A stretch of DNA of 64,000 bases, taken from the NCBI RefSeq assembly GCF_000439435.1, contig NC_021846.1, forward strand, positions 682,001 to 746,000, read 5' to 3'. Each line of letters starts with the position of its first letter. Position 1 is the stretch's first letter. The DNA comes from Spiroplasma taiwanense CT-1 (GTDB lineage Bacteria > Bacillota_I > Bacilli_A > Mycoplasmatales > Mycoplasmataceae). Under the pieces are notes generated by a model. The model saw only the letters and a list, made by a program, of their open reading frames with translations. It searched no databases and was not told the DNA's origin. The position numbers were made by a program, and so were the translations under genes. This document shows positions 29,856 to 40,992 of this stretch, piece after piece.

Positions 29856-31835
29856 CTATTTACCTGTTTTTTCATGAACAATATTTGCAACATGTTCAAC
29901 ATCTGTTTCAATAATTAATTGTAAACCTTGATCTCCAAGTCTTTTTATACCATAAATTCCAAGAGCTTTAAGTTTATCATCATTAATATCTGTTTTATTA
30001 TCTTTTACTGTTAGTCTTAATCTCGTACTACAATTATCTACTTTTATAAAATTATCCATTTTAACTATTTCAATAATAGCATTTGCAAGATTTTCATATT
30101 TTTCATTACTATTTTTTGCTTTACCTTTTACTAATGATTTATTTGAATTTACATCCCCAATTGTTTCATTTTCATCATCACGTCCAGGAGTTTTAATATT
30201 CATTTTTTTAATTATAATACTAAATGTAAAGTAATATGCAGGAAATGCCAGAGCTGCTAGAGCAAACATTCATAATGGATTTGACAATACTCCATAAGTT
30301 CCCCCATTTACAAGACCTTCATATTTGCTCATTCCTCAACTATTTGCAAAACTAATTATATAATCGATAAATCCACCACTAAATCCAAAACCAATATGCA
30401 GATGCATTGCAATTGCAATGGCTGCAAATATTGAAGTATAAACAGCATTTACAACTCATAATACTGGACCAACAAATATAAATGAAAATACTAAAGGTTC
30501 ATCAATTCCAGTTAATGCAGCAACAATAGCAACTCCTCCTAAGAAAGTTGCAACTTCTCTTCTTCTTTCTTTTTTAGCACACATTATCATAGCAATAGCA
30601 GCACCAGGTAATCCTCCTCAAAACATTGGAAAGTATCCTGTTTGAAAGTTACCAGAAATCATTGATTTTTGAAAAGCATTTATATCCCCAAAAATTGTAA
30701 AACTAGGCAATCCACTTGTGGTTTGATTTAATAAGACACCTGTTGGGATAATTCCTTGTCTAATTGCAAAATATTCTTTAAAGTTTTCTCCTGTAATTGG
30801 GGTTGAATTGAACATTTTATTTGCTATTTCTTGAAGCATATTTTGTCCAAAATCACTTAATCCTCCATTTGCATTTAATAATGCTTCACTTGTCATTTTA
30901 TTTCAAAGAACAATATGTCCATTAAAATCAACAATATAACCTTCAATTGGCATCTGGAATCACAAGAATGTATTTATAATATGGTGTAAACCTGTTGGTT
31001 GAACCAATCTGTTTAAAAGTCCATATAAAAATGCACCAGGAACAGCTCAAGAATCTCCTGAACTTACAAGTTTACCAAAAGAAATTAGTCCATATTGAAA
31101 TCATGGTCAAATTATTGCAAATAAGAAAGCAACAGGAACTGATGCTACCATTATTACCATTGGTACAAATCTTCTTCCTCCAAAAAATGATAAGGTTTTT
31201 GGTAATTTAATATTTTTAAATTTATTATATGATCAAGCACTTAAACATCCTGCAACAATTCCACCAAGTACTCCAATATTTAAAATATATGTTCCCCCAA
31301 TAATTTGTAATTTGTCATTTACCATTCCATAATTTGGAACATAAAATAAACTTGAAAGTTTACCAGCTACTTCTCAATTTCCTTCTGTATTTTTTGCAAA
31401 ATAATCAAATGTTATTGTATTGTCATAAAATAATTTTGGCAATCCATTTTCACCAAGAAATGTAGTTAATATAAGGTAAAAAGCAGCACCAACTAATGCA
31501 GCTTCTCCTCTTTGATCTTTTAAAAGACCAAAAGCAGTTCCTATTGCAAAAAATAATGGTAAATTATCAAATATTGTTGAACCTGGTTTTTGAAGTATAA
31601 AACCAATTCATCAACCAGCATTATACTGATGTTCAACATTTAATTCCATAGCTAAAGAACCAAATCTGTTTAGTAAAGCTGCAAAAGGCAATAATGCTAT
31701 TGGAAACATTAATGATTTTCCTAAACCTTGCAATTTTACTAGAAAGTTATTTCAGTGATTATTTCCAGCTTTATTTAATGGTTTTTCTGAATCTACTGTT
31801 TTAACTTTTTTTTCTTTTTTTGAAAGCATATTCAC
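29856..31835 (-). CDS. PTS permease EIICB, glucose/N-acetylglucosamine family
   Basis: The 659-residue protein joins an EIIC membrane domain (about residues 25-520) to an EIIB domain at the C-terminus. EIIC shows QGLGKSLMFPIALLPFAALL, PTGLHHIINTFLWFQMP and TGIDEPLVFSFIFVGPVLW, with the conserved Glu of the sugar site. EIIB has VDNCSTRLRLTVKDN (Cys near residue 600 accepts phosphate) and RLGDQGLQLIIETDVE. No EIIA domain is fused, so a separate EIIA is needed. GTG at 31835 lies eight bases after GGAGGG and is preferred over ATG 31829. The upstream genes are AgaS-like SIS, a small membrane protein and a DeoR regulator, which points to an amino sugar such as galactosamine, N-acetylgalactosamine or N-acetylglucosamine (inference). 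Confidence 0.88.
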
Positions 31836-31944
31836 TCTGTATTCCCTCCTTCTTTCATTTTTAGTTTATAAATATATAAAAAAAAAATCAAATAATTTTA
31901 GAAATTATTTTATTTTTTATGAAAGAAAATGGAAATTTATTTCA

Positions 31945-32196
31945 TTATTTTGTTAATTCAACAATTAACATTGAAAAACAAAAAATAATAACTAAGCAAA
32001 TAAAAAATAATATAAAGGTTTTTAATCACTTACTAAATAAACTATAAATTTCTTTTTGAGGTCTTAAGTTAATTTGATTTTCCTTTTGCATAACTACTTT
32101 ATTTTTTTTATTTCATTTTAAGTAAAAAATCATTAATATAAGAGCTAATAAAGCAAATATTAATCCACATAATAAACCAATTTCAATACCTGTCAC
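31945..32196 (-). CDS. Small membrane protein in the amino-sugar PTS operon
   Basis: The 83-residue product has two hydrophobic helices (GLLCGLIFALLALILMIFY and FILFFICLVIIFCFSMLIV) joined by a polar loop with two Trp codons as TGA. Its GTG start overlaps the stop of the SIS gene (TAGTG), showing translational coupling. I recognise no family. It could be a PTS accessory or envelope protein. Confidence 0.6.
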
Positions 32197-33332
32197 TAAT
32201 TAAAATCTCCATAAATTTTTACACCCTTAACAACACGATTAACTTCACCACTTGGACAAGGATTGTCTGGATTTATATTAACAGCTACTGAAGTATTTAC
32301 TGCTAATAGCTGAGCAAATAAAATATAATATATACCAATTATTATTTCATTTAAATCATTTGTATCTAAATTTAAATAAAACTTTGTAAATTTTTCAAGA
32401 TTTACATCATGTTTATTATCTAAAATAACAAGTTGTTTTATTTTTTTATCATTAGAAATTTCTGAAATTAAATCAAATTCATATTTTCTTGAATATTCAT
32501 CTTTACTCATTAAAAAAATAATTGTTGTATTTTCATTTAAAATTGATTTTGGTCCATGTCTAAAAGCAAGTATTCCATTATAAAATGCTGGAATAATTCC
32601 TTGAGTAAGTTCTAAAAGTTTTAAATATGATTCAATTGCAATACCTTTAAACTCCCCACTTCCCAAATATACTACTCTATCATTTACTTGTAAATTTAAG
32701 TTTTTTATTGAATTGTTAAGTTTAAATAATATTTTGTCAAATCTACAAATTGCATTTTCAATTTGATCAAAACAATTTTGATTTACAAGTTGAGATAAAA
32801 ATAATAAAGCTGCAATTGTCATTCCTGAATAACTTGAAGTCATTGCAAAACCTTCATCATTTGATTCTTTAGGTAGTAAAAATAATTCACTATTTGCTGT
32901 TTCTTTTGCTTTTTTTGCCAAAACACCGTTTTGATTACAAGTTATAACTAAATTAAAAATATTATTTACAAATTGATTTGCAATATCAAAAGTTGCAGTT
33001 GATTCAGGTGAATTTCCACTTCTTGCAAAAGAAATTAGTAAGGTTTTATCATTTGGATTTAAATAATTTTTTGGATTAGAAACTATATCTGTTGTTGGTA
33101 TTGAAACTATATTTAATCCTTTTTTAAAAAAATATGGGCAAAGTGCATCACCAATAAATTGACTAGTTCCAGCACCAGTTAAAATTATTTTATAATCTTT
33201 GAACTTACTAATGAAATTTTGATAAAAATCCAAATTTTCTTTAAATTGATCACTAATTTGACTTCATATAATTGCTTGTTGTTGAATTTCTTTTGATGTT
33301 TTAAAATCATCAATATTTATTTTATTACTCAT
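32196..33332 (-). CDS. agaS: AgaS-like SIS-domain sugar isomerase/deaminase
   Basis: This 378-residue protein has two sugar-isomerase domains. The first has ILTGAGTSQFIGDAL and SFARSGNSPESTATF, the phosphosugar loops. The second has VVYLGSGEFKGIAIESYLKL and FRHGPKSIL. Its C-terminus, NPDNPCPSGEVNRVVKGV, closely follows AgaS, the galactosamine-6-phosphate deaminase/isomerase (earlier called tagatose-6-phosphate ketose/aldose isomerase). AAAGGAG lies just before the ATG. The frame is intact. It stands between a DeoR regulator and the PTS EIICB and would act on the imported amino-sugar phosphate. Confidence 0.85.
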
Positions 33333-33334
33333 TT

Positions 33335-34108
33335 TTAATTCTCCTTTGAAAATACAATATTTAAATACTCTATTTTTTCAGTTATTAAACCTTTTGCTTT
33401 TTGATCTGTAATTAAATTATTAATGTCATTAACACTAATTAATTGATTTATTCCTTCATTTACAAATTTTGAAGAATCAACAAGAAGATTTTTAACAGTA
33501 GAACGCTTTAAAACTTCTATTAAAACATCTAATTCTGGTGCAAAATCATCATAGATATTTCCTTCATAATCAATTGAATAGCAGCTAAAAAATGCATTTG
33601 AGAATTTTATTCCTTCTAAATATTTTTTAGTATCTCTGTTATAAAAAACTTGAGACTTTTCTTTAAAAATACCACCAAGTAAAAAAACATCTTTTATATT
33701 TTTATTATTTCAAGCTGATAAAAAAACAGGAAAAGAATTTGTTACTAAAACTTTTATTTTTTTATCTATTTTTTTAACAAAATGTTCAATAGTTGTTCCA
33801 GGAGCACAAAAAATTACATCATTTTCTTTTAATAATTTTATAGCTTCATTTGCAATAGCTACTTTTTTGTACAATTCTTTTTGAGCTTTTTCTATTCTTC
33901 CAATTTCTAATTCGTTTTCTACTTTTGAAATAATTCCCCCAAAAGTTAAAGTTATTTTGTCTTCTTTTTCTAATTCTTTTAGATCTCTTCGTGCAGTACT
34001 TTCATTTATTCCATTACTTTGAGCATATTCCAAAAAGTCCTTTGAAGACATAAAGTTTTTTTCCACAATTTTTTGTAGAAGAATTTCTTTTCTTTTTAAC
34101 TTATGCAT
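33335..34108 (-). CDS. DeoR-family transcription regulator of the agaS-PTS operon
   Basis: The 257-residue protein has an N-terminal winged helix (HKLKRKEILLQKIVEKNF..., INESTARRDLKELEKEDKI, the DeoR recognition helix) and a DeoRC sugar-phosphate domain with IFCAPGTTIEHFVKKI, LVTNSF and LLGGIFKEK. The preferred start is ATG 34108, four bases after GGAGG; the frame extends upstream without need. It overlaps agaS by ribosome-site distance, so it is the first gene of its own operon and probably represses it until a phosphosugar binds. A tandem 10-bp repeat covers its promoter. Confidence 0.88.
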
Positions 34109-34127
34109 ATAACCTCCATTCACAAAT

Positions 34128-34169
34128 ATTATAGACATTTTTTGAAATAATTTGAAATAATTTGAATTA
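34128..34169 (-). promoter_or_regulatory. Promoter and likely operator with a 10-bp tandem repeat
   Basis: TTTGAAATAA TTTGAAATAA TTTGAATTA (34141-34169) is a threefold 10-bp repeat. On the minus strand a perfect TATAAT (34128-34133) sits about 17 bases downstream of a TTCAAA that falls inside the repeat. Repressor binding here would cover the -35 and spacer. One-turn spacing suits a DeoR-type oligomer. Confidence 0.6.
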
Positions 34170-34177
34170 TTAAAAAT

Positions 34178-34220
34178 AAAATATAAAAAGCATATTTAAA
34201 AATATGCTTTTTATATTTTA
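34178..34220 (-). terminator. Intrinsic terminator of the lac operon
   Basis: AAAATATAAAAAGCATATTT / AAATATGCTTTTTATATTTT hairpin immediately after the last small gene of the lac operon. Confidence 0.85.
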
Positions 34221-34229
34221 AATGTTATA

Positions 34230-34489
34230 TTAAACAATTGTAAATAAAATTATTAAACCAATTCCAATAATAATTAAAGTTGAAAAAGACTTCTTACTAT
34301 TAATTTAGTATAAAAATTTTTATTTTCTTTTGAAATAACAAAATCCTTTGTAAATTCTGTTTTTTGTTTCAATTTTTTTTCAAAAAATAATAAAAGTAAA
34401 ATTGAAATAAAAATTATTAAAATACCCAAAATCATTAAAATACCCAAAATCATTAAAATAATTCTAGTCATTTTTTTTGTTTTTTTCAA
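34230..34489 (-). pseudogene. Small two-helix membrane protein, frameshifted, with internal tandem repeat
   Basis: The first helix contains an exact 18-bp tandem repeat (about 34412-34455) encoding ILMILG twice. A polar middle (KKLKQKTEFTKDF) follows. The frame then ends FYTKLIVRSLFQL, while one base over it continues SKKSFSTLIIIGIGLIILF to a TAA at 34230, giving a second helix. The two-helix pattern resembles DUF3899 proteins, weakly. Initiation could be at TTG 34489 or ATG 34471. It is the last gene of the lac operon, overlapping lacF. Confidence 0.5.
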
Positions 34490-34815
34490 AATTCAATTAA
34501 ATTATATGCAAGGTCTTTTAATAAAAGTGTTGTCATTAAGTGATCTTGACCATGAATTATAGTCAAAGTTATTTCATTATATTCTTCTTTTGCTTCTTCA
34601 AACAACATATCTGCTTGACTTCTATGTGCTTGATTTAGCAATTCTTCTGCTTCTTTCATTAACTCATCAATTTTTTCAAAATCATTATTTTTTGCATTAT
34701 TTATACATTCCATAATTAAACTTCTTGCTTCACCTGCATATGCTACTAATTCTAAACCTTTAATGTTATTTCTCTTTTTTTTGACATATTTTTTACCTTC
34801 TACTCTGTCATTCAT
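34453..34815 (-). CDS. lacF: PTS lactose/cellobiose-type EIIA
   Basis: The 120-residue protein is the trimeric all-helical EIIA of the lactose family. GLELVAYAGEARSLIMECIN is the N-terminal family helix. IIHGQDHLMTTLLL contains the His that takes phosphate from HPr. The C-terminus runs past the usual end by about ten residues because the TGA codons are Trp. It lies 11 bases after lacG and would phosphorylate the EIIB part of lacE. It is intact although most of its operon is broken. Confidence 0.9.
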
Positions 34816-34826
34816 TTATAGATTTA

Positions 34827-36275
34827 TTATAATAAATTTTTTTCTACATTATCTAAAAGTTTATCTAAATCAACTTTAGTATCTAATCTATCTTGTTTAG
34901 TCTTTTCCAATCATCAATAAGCTAAAAGTTTTTCATATCTCTTTTGATTTTCAAAATCTACATAAAATAGACCATATCTCTTATTATATCCATTAGTTCA
35001 ATTAAACATATCCATATGACTTCATAAATAATAATGCTCTATTTTTTCACCTTCATCAATTAATTTTTGAATTATATCAAAGTGTTCTTGAATATAATCA
35101 ATTTTTTCATAATCTTTAATAAAAGGAGTTTTTTTATATCTTCTAAATCACCAAAACCATTTTCTGTAATAGAAATTGGTTTTTTACAATTAAATTTTTC
35201 TGAAATTCATTTAACAACTATATATAAACCTTTTGGATAAATTGTTCAATCTCAATTTGTGGTTTTTACATCCGGTCTAAATACTACTTTTCATAAACCA
35301 GGAATATTAAATTTAGATTTTCCTTTATCACCTGTTGAATTTACAGAAAAGTCTATTATTTCATCAACTTTTTCTACAAAATTTGTAAAGTAATAATTTA
35401 TTCCAATTCAATCAATTTGTTTTGAAGATTTTTTAATAATATTCAAATCTTCTTTTTGAGGTTTAAATGTGAAATCATATAATTCTAAAACAGAATTAAT
35501 TAAATTAAGTGCTTCTTCAGAGTATTCCCCAGAACAAATTGGCTCAACAAAACTTCAATTTGTAATTGAATTAGTTCTATTTGAAGCTAAAATATCTTCT
35601 TTTTTTCTGTATTAGGAACAAAAGGACAAATATTTAACGGTATTCCTATCTCCCGTTTATATTTTTTTTCTTTAAATAAATTAACAGTTTTAGAATGAGC
35701 TAATACCATATTATATTGTTGTTTAAAAAAATGACCATATTCAAGTGTAAAGAAAGGTGGTAATGCAGCTTTAATATTTTTTTGTTCAGAATAAGCATTT
35801 ATTTCATTAATTGTTGATCAATATTTTATTTCTTTAAATTCATTAAAACAAAAATCAGCGAATTTTACAAAATCATCAATATTTGTTTTAGAAAGAAAAT
35901 CTCCTTTTTCAACAAATCATTGTGGAGAATCAAAATGATGCAAAGTAACATTTGGTTCAATTCCTTTTTCCTACATAGATTTAAAAAAGTTATGATAATG
36001 CTCTACTGCTTTTTATTAATTTCTGTTGAATTTGAAGGAAAAATTCTAGATCATGCAATAGAAACTCTTAAAACTTCAATTCCATATTTTTTGGCTAATT
36101 CAAAATCAGTGTTATATACTTTATAAAATTCACTTGTTGGTTCAGGACTATATTTTGCAATTGACTTATTATTTAATAATACATCATCTCAAATACACTT
36201 ACCTCTTCCACCAGTATTTAAATTTTTTTCACATTGAAATGCAACTGTTGCTGTTCCAAATTTAAAATTTTTCAT
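34827..36275 (-). pseudogene. lacG: 6-phospho-beta-galactosidase/glucosidase (GH1), heavily mutated
   Basis: GH1 enzymes of this type hydrolyse lactose 6-phosphate or a related phospho-beta-glycoside. Recognisable pieces are the N-terminus FKFGTATVAFQ, VLRVSIAWSRIFP, NVTLHHFDSPQWF, the acid/base WSTINEINAY (Glu of NE) and the nucleophile ITENGFGD. There are at least three frameshifts (near 36015, in a T run at about 35600-35606 and in a T7 run at 35129-35135) and one in-frame TAG (35971-35973). The rebuilt length, about 480 residues, is normal. The AGGAG-preceded ATG is at 36275. It cannot give an active enzyme, so lactose use by this operon is lost. Confidence 0.85.
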
Positions 36276-36291
36276 ATTATTTTTTCTCCTT

Positions 36292-38113
36292 TTAATTTAA
36301 ATTTAAACCTTCTAATATTTTTTTATAAGTAACTTTTTTATCTTTAATCATTTCAATAAATTCTGTTCCTTTAGTTTGATGAACAGTTAATTTAGTTTGT
36401 GTTTTTGCAAGATCCATTAAATCTTTTTCAATTGATCTTGCTTGAGGTGAAATAATTACAAGATCTGTTTCTGCAATATAAACTGAATAATTTTCAATTG
36501 AACAAGCTTTTGCATTTATTTTGTATTCAGATTCTTTAAAAACTTGATTAATTGTTTCAGCAAGCATTGCGCTTGTTCCTGCACCCATACAGATAACTAA
36601 AATTTCATATGTTTTCTTTGTAGAATTGTCTTCTTTATTAATTTGTTTTGTTTCAATAATTATTTCATCATTGTTTAAATTATTTTTTAATTGTTGTTTT
36701 TTATTTTTAATTTCTAAATGAATTTTTTTTCTAAAAAATAAATCGCCTAAATATTGAATTCCATTTCTAAAATCTACAAACTCTTTTTCTTTAGTTGCTT
36801 GACTTAATTCTTTTTTGTAATATACACTATCTTGTAAAATTAAAAATGGTGAGTACATTCCAAAACTTATTAAAATTCAAATTAATGGTAAAATAAACGA
36901 TTCTCATTGGAAACCAGTACTTAACGGTAATGCAAAGAAAGTTGGCATACTTCAAGGCATTGCAATATAACTAGAATTCATATTTAAAACTTCAACAAAA
37001 AAACTCCTAGTAAACTATTAAATATTGGTGTTAATAAAAAGGAAATTGCCATCAATGGATTTAGAATTGTTGGAATTCCAAATAAAACTGGTTCATTTAC
37101 TTGAAACATTATTGGAATTATTGCAACTAAACCAATTGATTTAAGTTGTTTTGATTTACAAAATAAAATTATTGCTAAAGGAACAGCTATTTGAGCTCCA
37201 GTTCCCCCCATTGAAAATGCTCCCATTTTAAATGGATCAGTGCATAAATTTGATGCATGTTCTCCTTGATTAACTAAAACAATATTTTCTTCTAATCCTA
37301 GTGCAGCTAGAGTATCTGTTATTCCACTTCAAACAGAAGTATAAATACCTAAAAATCATGTTAATGACAATACAAAAGCTCATATAACAAAAAATCAATT
37401 ACTATTTGCCCCTTTTAATAAAGGAGTTAATCAATTAAATAGAACATTTAAAAAGGAATCTCCTAAAAAAATGCAAATAAAAATCCAAAAACTCCAAATA
37501 CAATTATTACAAATAATAAAGAAAAAATATTTAAAAATGCTTGTGATATATTTTGAGGAACTTGTTTTGGTAATCTAATTATAATATTAAATTTATAACA
37601 CAAATAAAAAAACCAAGGTACTATTGTTCCACAAATTATTGATATAAAAATCCCTTTTACACCAAAAATACTAAATAGTATGTTAAAAAAGCTACCATCT
37701 TTTGAATGTCCTACAGAAATTAAAAAATAAGCTATATATGTTGAAAAGGCATTAATGATAATATTCATTTTTTTGCTTGCTTCAAGTTTTGAATTTATTT
37801 TTTCAGACATTCTAGAGGAAATCGCAATACATAAACATGCACCCAACAAACCATATGATAAATTATACAATCTTAAACAAAAAGCTTTAAAATCATTATA
37901 TCAACTATCAGCAGATGGTTTATAGCCAAATGAAATAGGTAACTCTGCTATCAATATAAATAAAGTTGAAGCTATTATAATAGGCATAACAAGTATAAAA
38001 CTTTCCATAATTGAGGCTACAAATTTATTTTGAGAAATTTTTTGTGCTAAATTTATTCCTTTTTGTCCAAATTTTTTAAATAAGTTTTCAACTTTTCTTT
38101 TTTCTTTTATCAT
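36292..38113 (-). pseudogene. lacE: PTS lactose permease EIICB, two frameshifts
   Basis: LacE imports and phosphorylates lactose-type sugars. The N-terminal EIIC part reads FGQKGINLAQKISQNKFVAS, a family hallmark, then ten or so hydrophobic segments including GAFSMGGTGAQIAVP and FQVNEPVLFGIPTILNP. The C-terminal EIIB has ILVICMGAGTSAMLAETI with the phosphocysteine. The frame shifts near 37465-37471 (A7) and at 36997-37003 (A7). The total is about 605 residues, full length. Good AAAGGAG precedes ATG 38113. Both shifts are in A runs, so sequencing slips remain possible here. Confidence 0.85.
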
Positions 38114-38129
38114 TTTATACTCCTTTAAA

Positions 38130-38653
38130 GAAATAAAAATTAAATTATTATACTTTTCATAATAGAATTCATCATTTCATTTTTTAATTTCTTTATCAAA
38201 AATAGTATCACTATAATCATTTTTAATTAATTCATTAATTTTATTAATAACAGCATCATTTTTACCTTCATATTTTGTATTAATAAAAGATTCAATAATT
38301 TAATACATTAATCCAAGCCCTATTATTCTTCCCCCAAATCCAACAATATTTGCTTCATAATTTTTACGTGCATCTACAGCTGAAATAACATCTTTTGTTA
38401 AAATTACTCTAGCGCCCTTTACTTTTTGTGCCCCATTTGAAATTCCAACACCTGTTCCACAAATTACTATTCTGAAATCTGCTTCATGTTTAACAACTTT
38501 ATTAGCAACTCTTTGTCCAAAAATTGGATAATGAGTTCTTGTAAAATCAAATGTACCACAATCTATTACTTCAATTTTATCTCTTTTTAACATTTCAATT
38601 ATTTTATCTTTGATATCAGTTACTATGTGATCACAACCAATTGCAATTTTCAT
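38130..38653 (-). pseudogene. lacB: Galactose-6-phosphate isomerase subunit LacB, in-frame TAA
   Basis: LacA and LacB form the isomerase that makes tagatose 6-phosphate. The N-terminus MKIAIGCDHIVTDIKDKI, then CGTFDFTRTHYPIFG and ICGTGVGISNGAQKV with the catalytic Cys, and IVGFGGRIIGLGLM are all LacB-like. A TAA at 38300-38302 then interrupts the same frame, after which IIESFINTKYEGKND... continues the expected C-terminus. No other stop follows before lacE, so this frame runs on into the lacE start. The TAA removes about 55 residues. Confidence 0.85.
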
Positions 38654-39086
38654 TATTCACCCTCCAATAAATTATTTAACATATTAATTCTTACTAAATG
38701 TCTTCTTGCTTCAAAATTAGCATTTAAATATGAATCAATTATTTCCACCATATTTTTTTTGCAATAATTTTGTAACCTAAAGATAAAACATTTGGATTAT
38801 TATGTTGAATTGTCATTCTTGATGAATGAAAATCTGAAATTTGAGCAACCACAATTCCTTTATTTTTAGCCATTATTAAAAATGGTAATGTTCCATAATC
38901 ATCAATAAAAATAACTCTATTAATTTCATTTGTTTAAATTTCTTTAACTAATTGTTTATAAACTTCAAAAATATCATCAATTTCAATAAAATTTATTTTA
39001 AAATTATTGTTTTTAATATTTTCAATTAAATAATCTTTGTAACATTTATTAATATTTTTATCAAATAATATTTTTATTTTTTCCAT
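38653..39086 (-). pseudogene. lacA: Galactose-6-phosphate isomerase subunit LacA, nonsense and frameshift
   Basis: The C-terminal half has the LacA pattern: KGIVVAQISDFHSSRM, HNNPNVLSLGYKIIA, and the RHLVRI end. The N-terminal half is poorly conserved and lacks a clear catalytic motif. A TAA at 38934-38936 breaks the middle, and the total length is not a multiple of three, with a shift in an A8 run near 38750-38757. GGAG precedes ATG 39086; the TAA stop overlaps the lacB ATG. It is the first gene of the lac operon. Confidence 0.75.
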
Positions 39087-39117
39087 TTTGTATCTCCATT
39101 AATATAATACAACAAAA

Positions 39118-39153
39118 TGATAAAACAATAAAAAAAATGATAATAAATTATCA
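39118..39153. promoter_or_regulatory. Likely LacR boxes upstream of lacA
   Basis: TGATAA occurs at 39118-39123 and 39138-39143, exactly 20 bases (two turns) apart, and TTATCA follows at 39148-39153. The last two form a palindrome that also acts as the lacR terminator hairpin. The same hexamer recurs in the aldolase promoter at 39977-40004. Confidence 0.5.
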
Positions 39154-39918
39154 TTTTATATCAATATGTGATTTTATATTTTCAAACTCTTTTTTTATAA
39201 TTTCTTCATTAGTTAAAAATAAATCTATTTTTGAACTATCTACAATTTTGCTACCTGAAGGTGTAGGATTAAATTTTGAACTATCTACTAAGCAAATTAC
39301 ATTATTTGAATTTTTTATTACTAATTTAATTAATTCAGCTTCATCATCATTGTTATTATATAAGAAAAAATTTTTATCAATATTTGTAACAGTTATAAAT
39401 GATTGAGAAAATCTCAAATCCTCAACAGTTTTGTTTGCAATTGGACCACATAATGCACTTGACTGAAGTCTAAGTTTTCCACCAATTATTACTACTCTGT
39501 GAATATTTTTATTTGAATTTGCAAGTCTTGCTATTTCAAAACCATTTGTATATACAATTTTTATTGGTCTGTCGATATTCTTAACAAAATTTTCCATTGT
39601 TGTTCCAGCACTTATAAAAATTTCATCAGCATTAAGTTCTTTTACAGCTAATTTTGCAATATTATTTTTTTCTTCTTTATTTTTTGCTTGTTTTTCAATT
39701 CTTGTTGTTTCATATTCTTTATTTTCAACTAATTTAATTAAGCCCAATTCCTGATAGATATAATTTAAATTTATTAATTCTTTTAGATCTCTTCTTGCAG
39801 TTATTAAAGGTATATTTTCTAACTCTGCTAAATTTAAATATGCTTTCATACTTATATCTTTTTCTTCTTTAAAGAAATCAATATATTTTTTAAACCTTAT
39901 ATGCTTTTCAATTTTCAT
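39148..39918 (-). CDS. lacR: LacR-like DeoR-family regulator
   Basis: The 256-residue protein has an N-terminal winged helix (IEKHIRFKKYIDFFKE..., PLITARRDLKELINL recognition helix) and a DeoRC ligand domain with IFISAGTTMENFVKNI, IVYTNGFEIARLA and VVIIGGKLRLQSSAL. The preferred start is ATG 39918 after GGTGA. TGA at 39151 is Trp and the stop is the following TAA. The frame is intact. It is transcribed divergently from the first aldolase gene and lies just upstream of lacA, so it probably controls both; the inducer would be a tagatose-pathway phosphosugar as known for LacR of Gram-positive cocci. Confidence 0.85.
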
Positions 39919-39976
39919 ATATTCACCTTTTTCGTTCACTTATATTTAATCATATTTTATAAAAAATAATAAAAAA

Positions 39977-40004
39977 TTATCACTTTTTATCAAAATTTAT
40001 GATA
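39977..40004 (+). promoter_or_regulatory. Likely LacR boxes upstream of the aldolase
   Basis: TTATCA at 39977-39982 and 39987-39992 are one helical turn apart, followed by the inverted ATGATA at 39999-40004. They lie in the 100-base gap between lacR and the aldolase gene. Confidence 0.5.
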
Positions 40005-40025
40005 GTTTTAAAGTGAGGTGAATAT

Positions 40026-40871
40026 ATGAAAACTAAATTAAAAGAAGAATTATTAAAAGCAAAGCAAGGTAAATATGCTATTCCTGCTTTTAATTTTGAT
40101 AATTTAGAAATGATGAAGGGAATAATTGAAGCAGCAGAAGAAGAAAAATCTCCTGTAATTCTAATGGTTACAGAGAGTGCTGCAAAATATATGGGAATTG
40201 ATTATGTATTTAGTTTTGCATTAACTGCAACAAATAATGCAAATATTCCTGTTATATTACATTGAGATCATGGTTTTGATATTGATTTAATTAAAAAAGC
40301 AGTTGATGCTGGTTTTTCAAGTGTAATGCTTGATTCTTCATTAAAACCTTTTGAAGAAAATGTAAAAGAAACTATTGAAATAGTAAATTATGCTCATTCA
40401 AAAGGTGTTCAAGTTGAATCAGAAATTGGACATGTTGGGGGAAAAGAAGATGATAGAAACTCTGATTCTAAAGGTTATACTGATGTAAATGAAGCAATTG
40501 AGTTTGAAAAATTAACAAAAATTGATGCTTTGGCAATTGCAATTGGTACAAGTCACGGTTTATTTAAAGGACAAGTTAAACTACAATTTGATTTACTAAA
40601 AGAAATTGAATCAAAAGTATCAGCTCCCCTTGTAATTCACGGCTCAAGTCAAGTGCCACTTGAAGATTTACAAAAAACTATAAGTTTAGGAATTACAAAA
40701 ATAAATATTGGAACAGATTTAAAAATGGCTTGTGCAAATGGTTTAAAACATTGATTTGAAAAAAATCCACAAGGATTTGATGCAAGAAAATATGGAAAAG
40801 AAGCAATTGAGTTTGTAAAAAAAGAAGCCAAAATTAAAATCAGAGCATTTGGTTCAAATAATAAAGCTTAA
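40026..40871 (+). CDS. Class II fructose/tagatose-bisphosphate aldolase, copy 1
   Basis: The 281-residue zinc aldolase splits fructose or tagatose 1,6-bisphosphate. Motifs: YAIPAFNFDNLEMMKGII, HWDHGFD (zinc His and catalytic Asp; the Trp is TGA where most relatives have Leu), AGFSSVMLDSS, VQVESEIGHVGGKEDD, AIAIGTSHGLFK (second zinc His), LVIHGSSQVP (third zinc His) and ITKINIGTDLKMA. GAGGTG precedes the ATG. It lies divergent to lacR, fitting a role as the LacD-equivalent of the tagatose pathway. It is nearly identical to the gene at 45124, with about eight amino acid changes. Confidence 0.92.
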
Positions 40872-40929
40872 AGAAACTAGTAAATTAATTTTTTCCTTCT
40901 AAATAAATTAACAATAAAATTTAAATAAA

Positions 40930-40985
40930 TAAAAAATAACCTATTTGAAAAAAATTTACAAAATATTTTTCTAGGTTATTTTTTA
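40930..40985. terminator. Bidirectional intrinsic terminator
   Basis: AAAAAATAACCTA / TAGGTTATTTTTT pair across an A/T-rich loop between the converging aldolase and kinase genes. Confidence 0.75.
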
Positions 40986-40992
40986 ACAAAAT

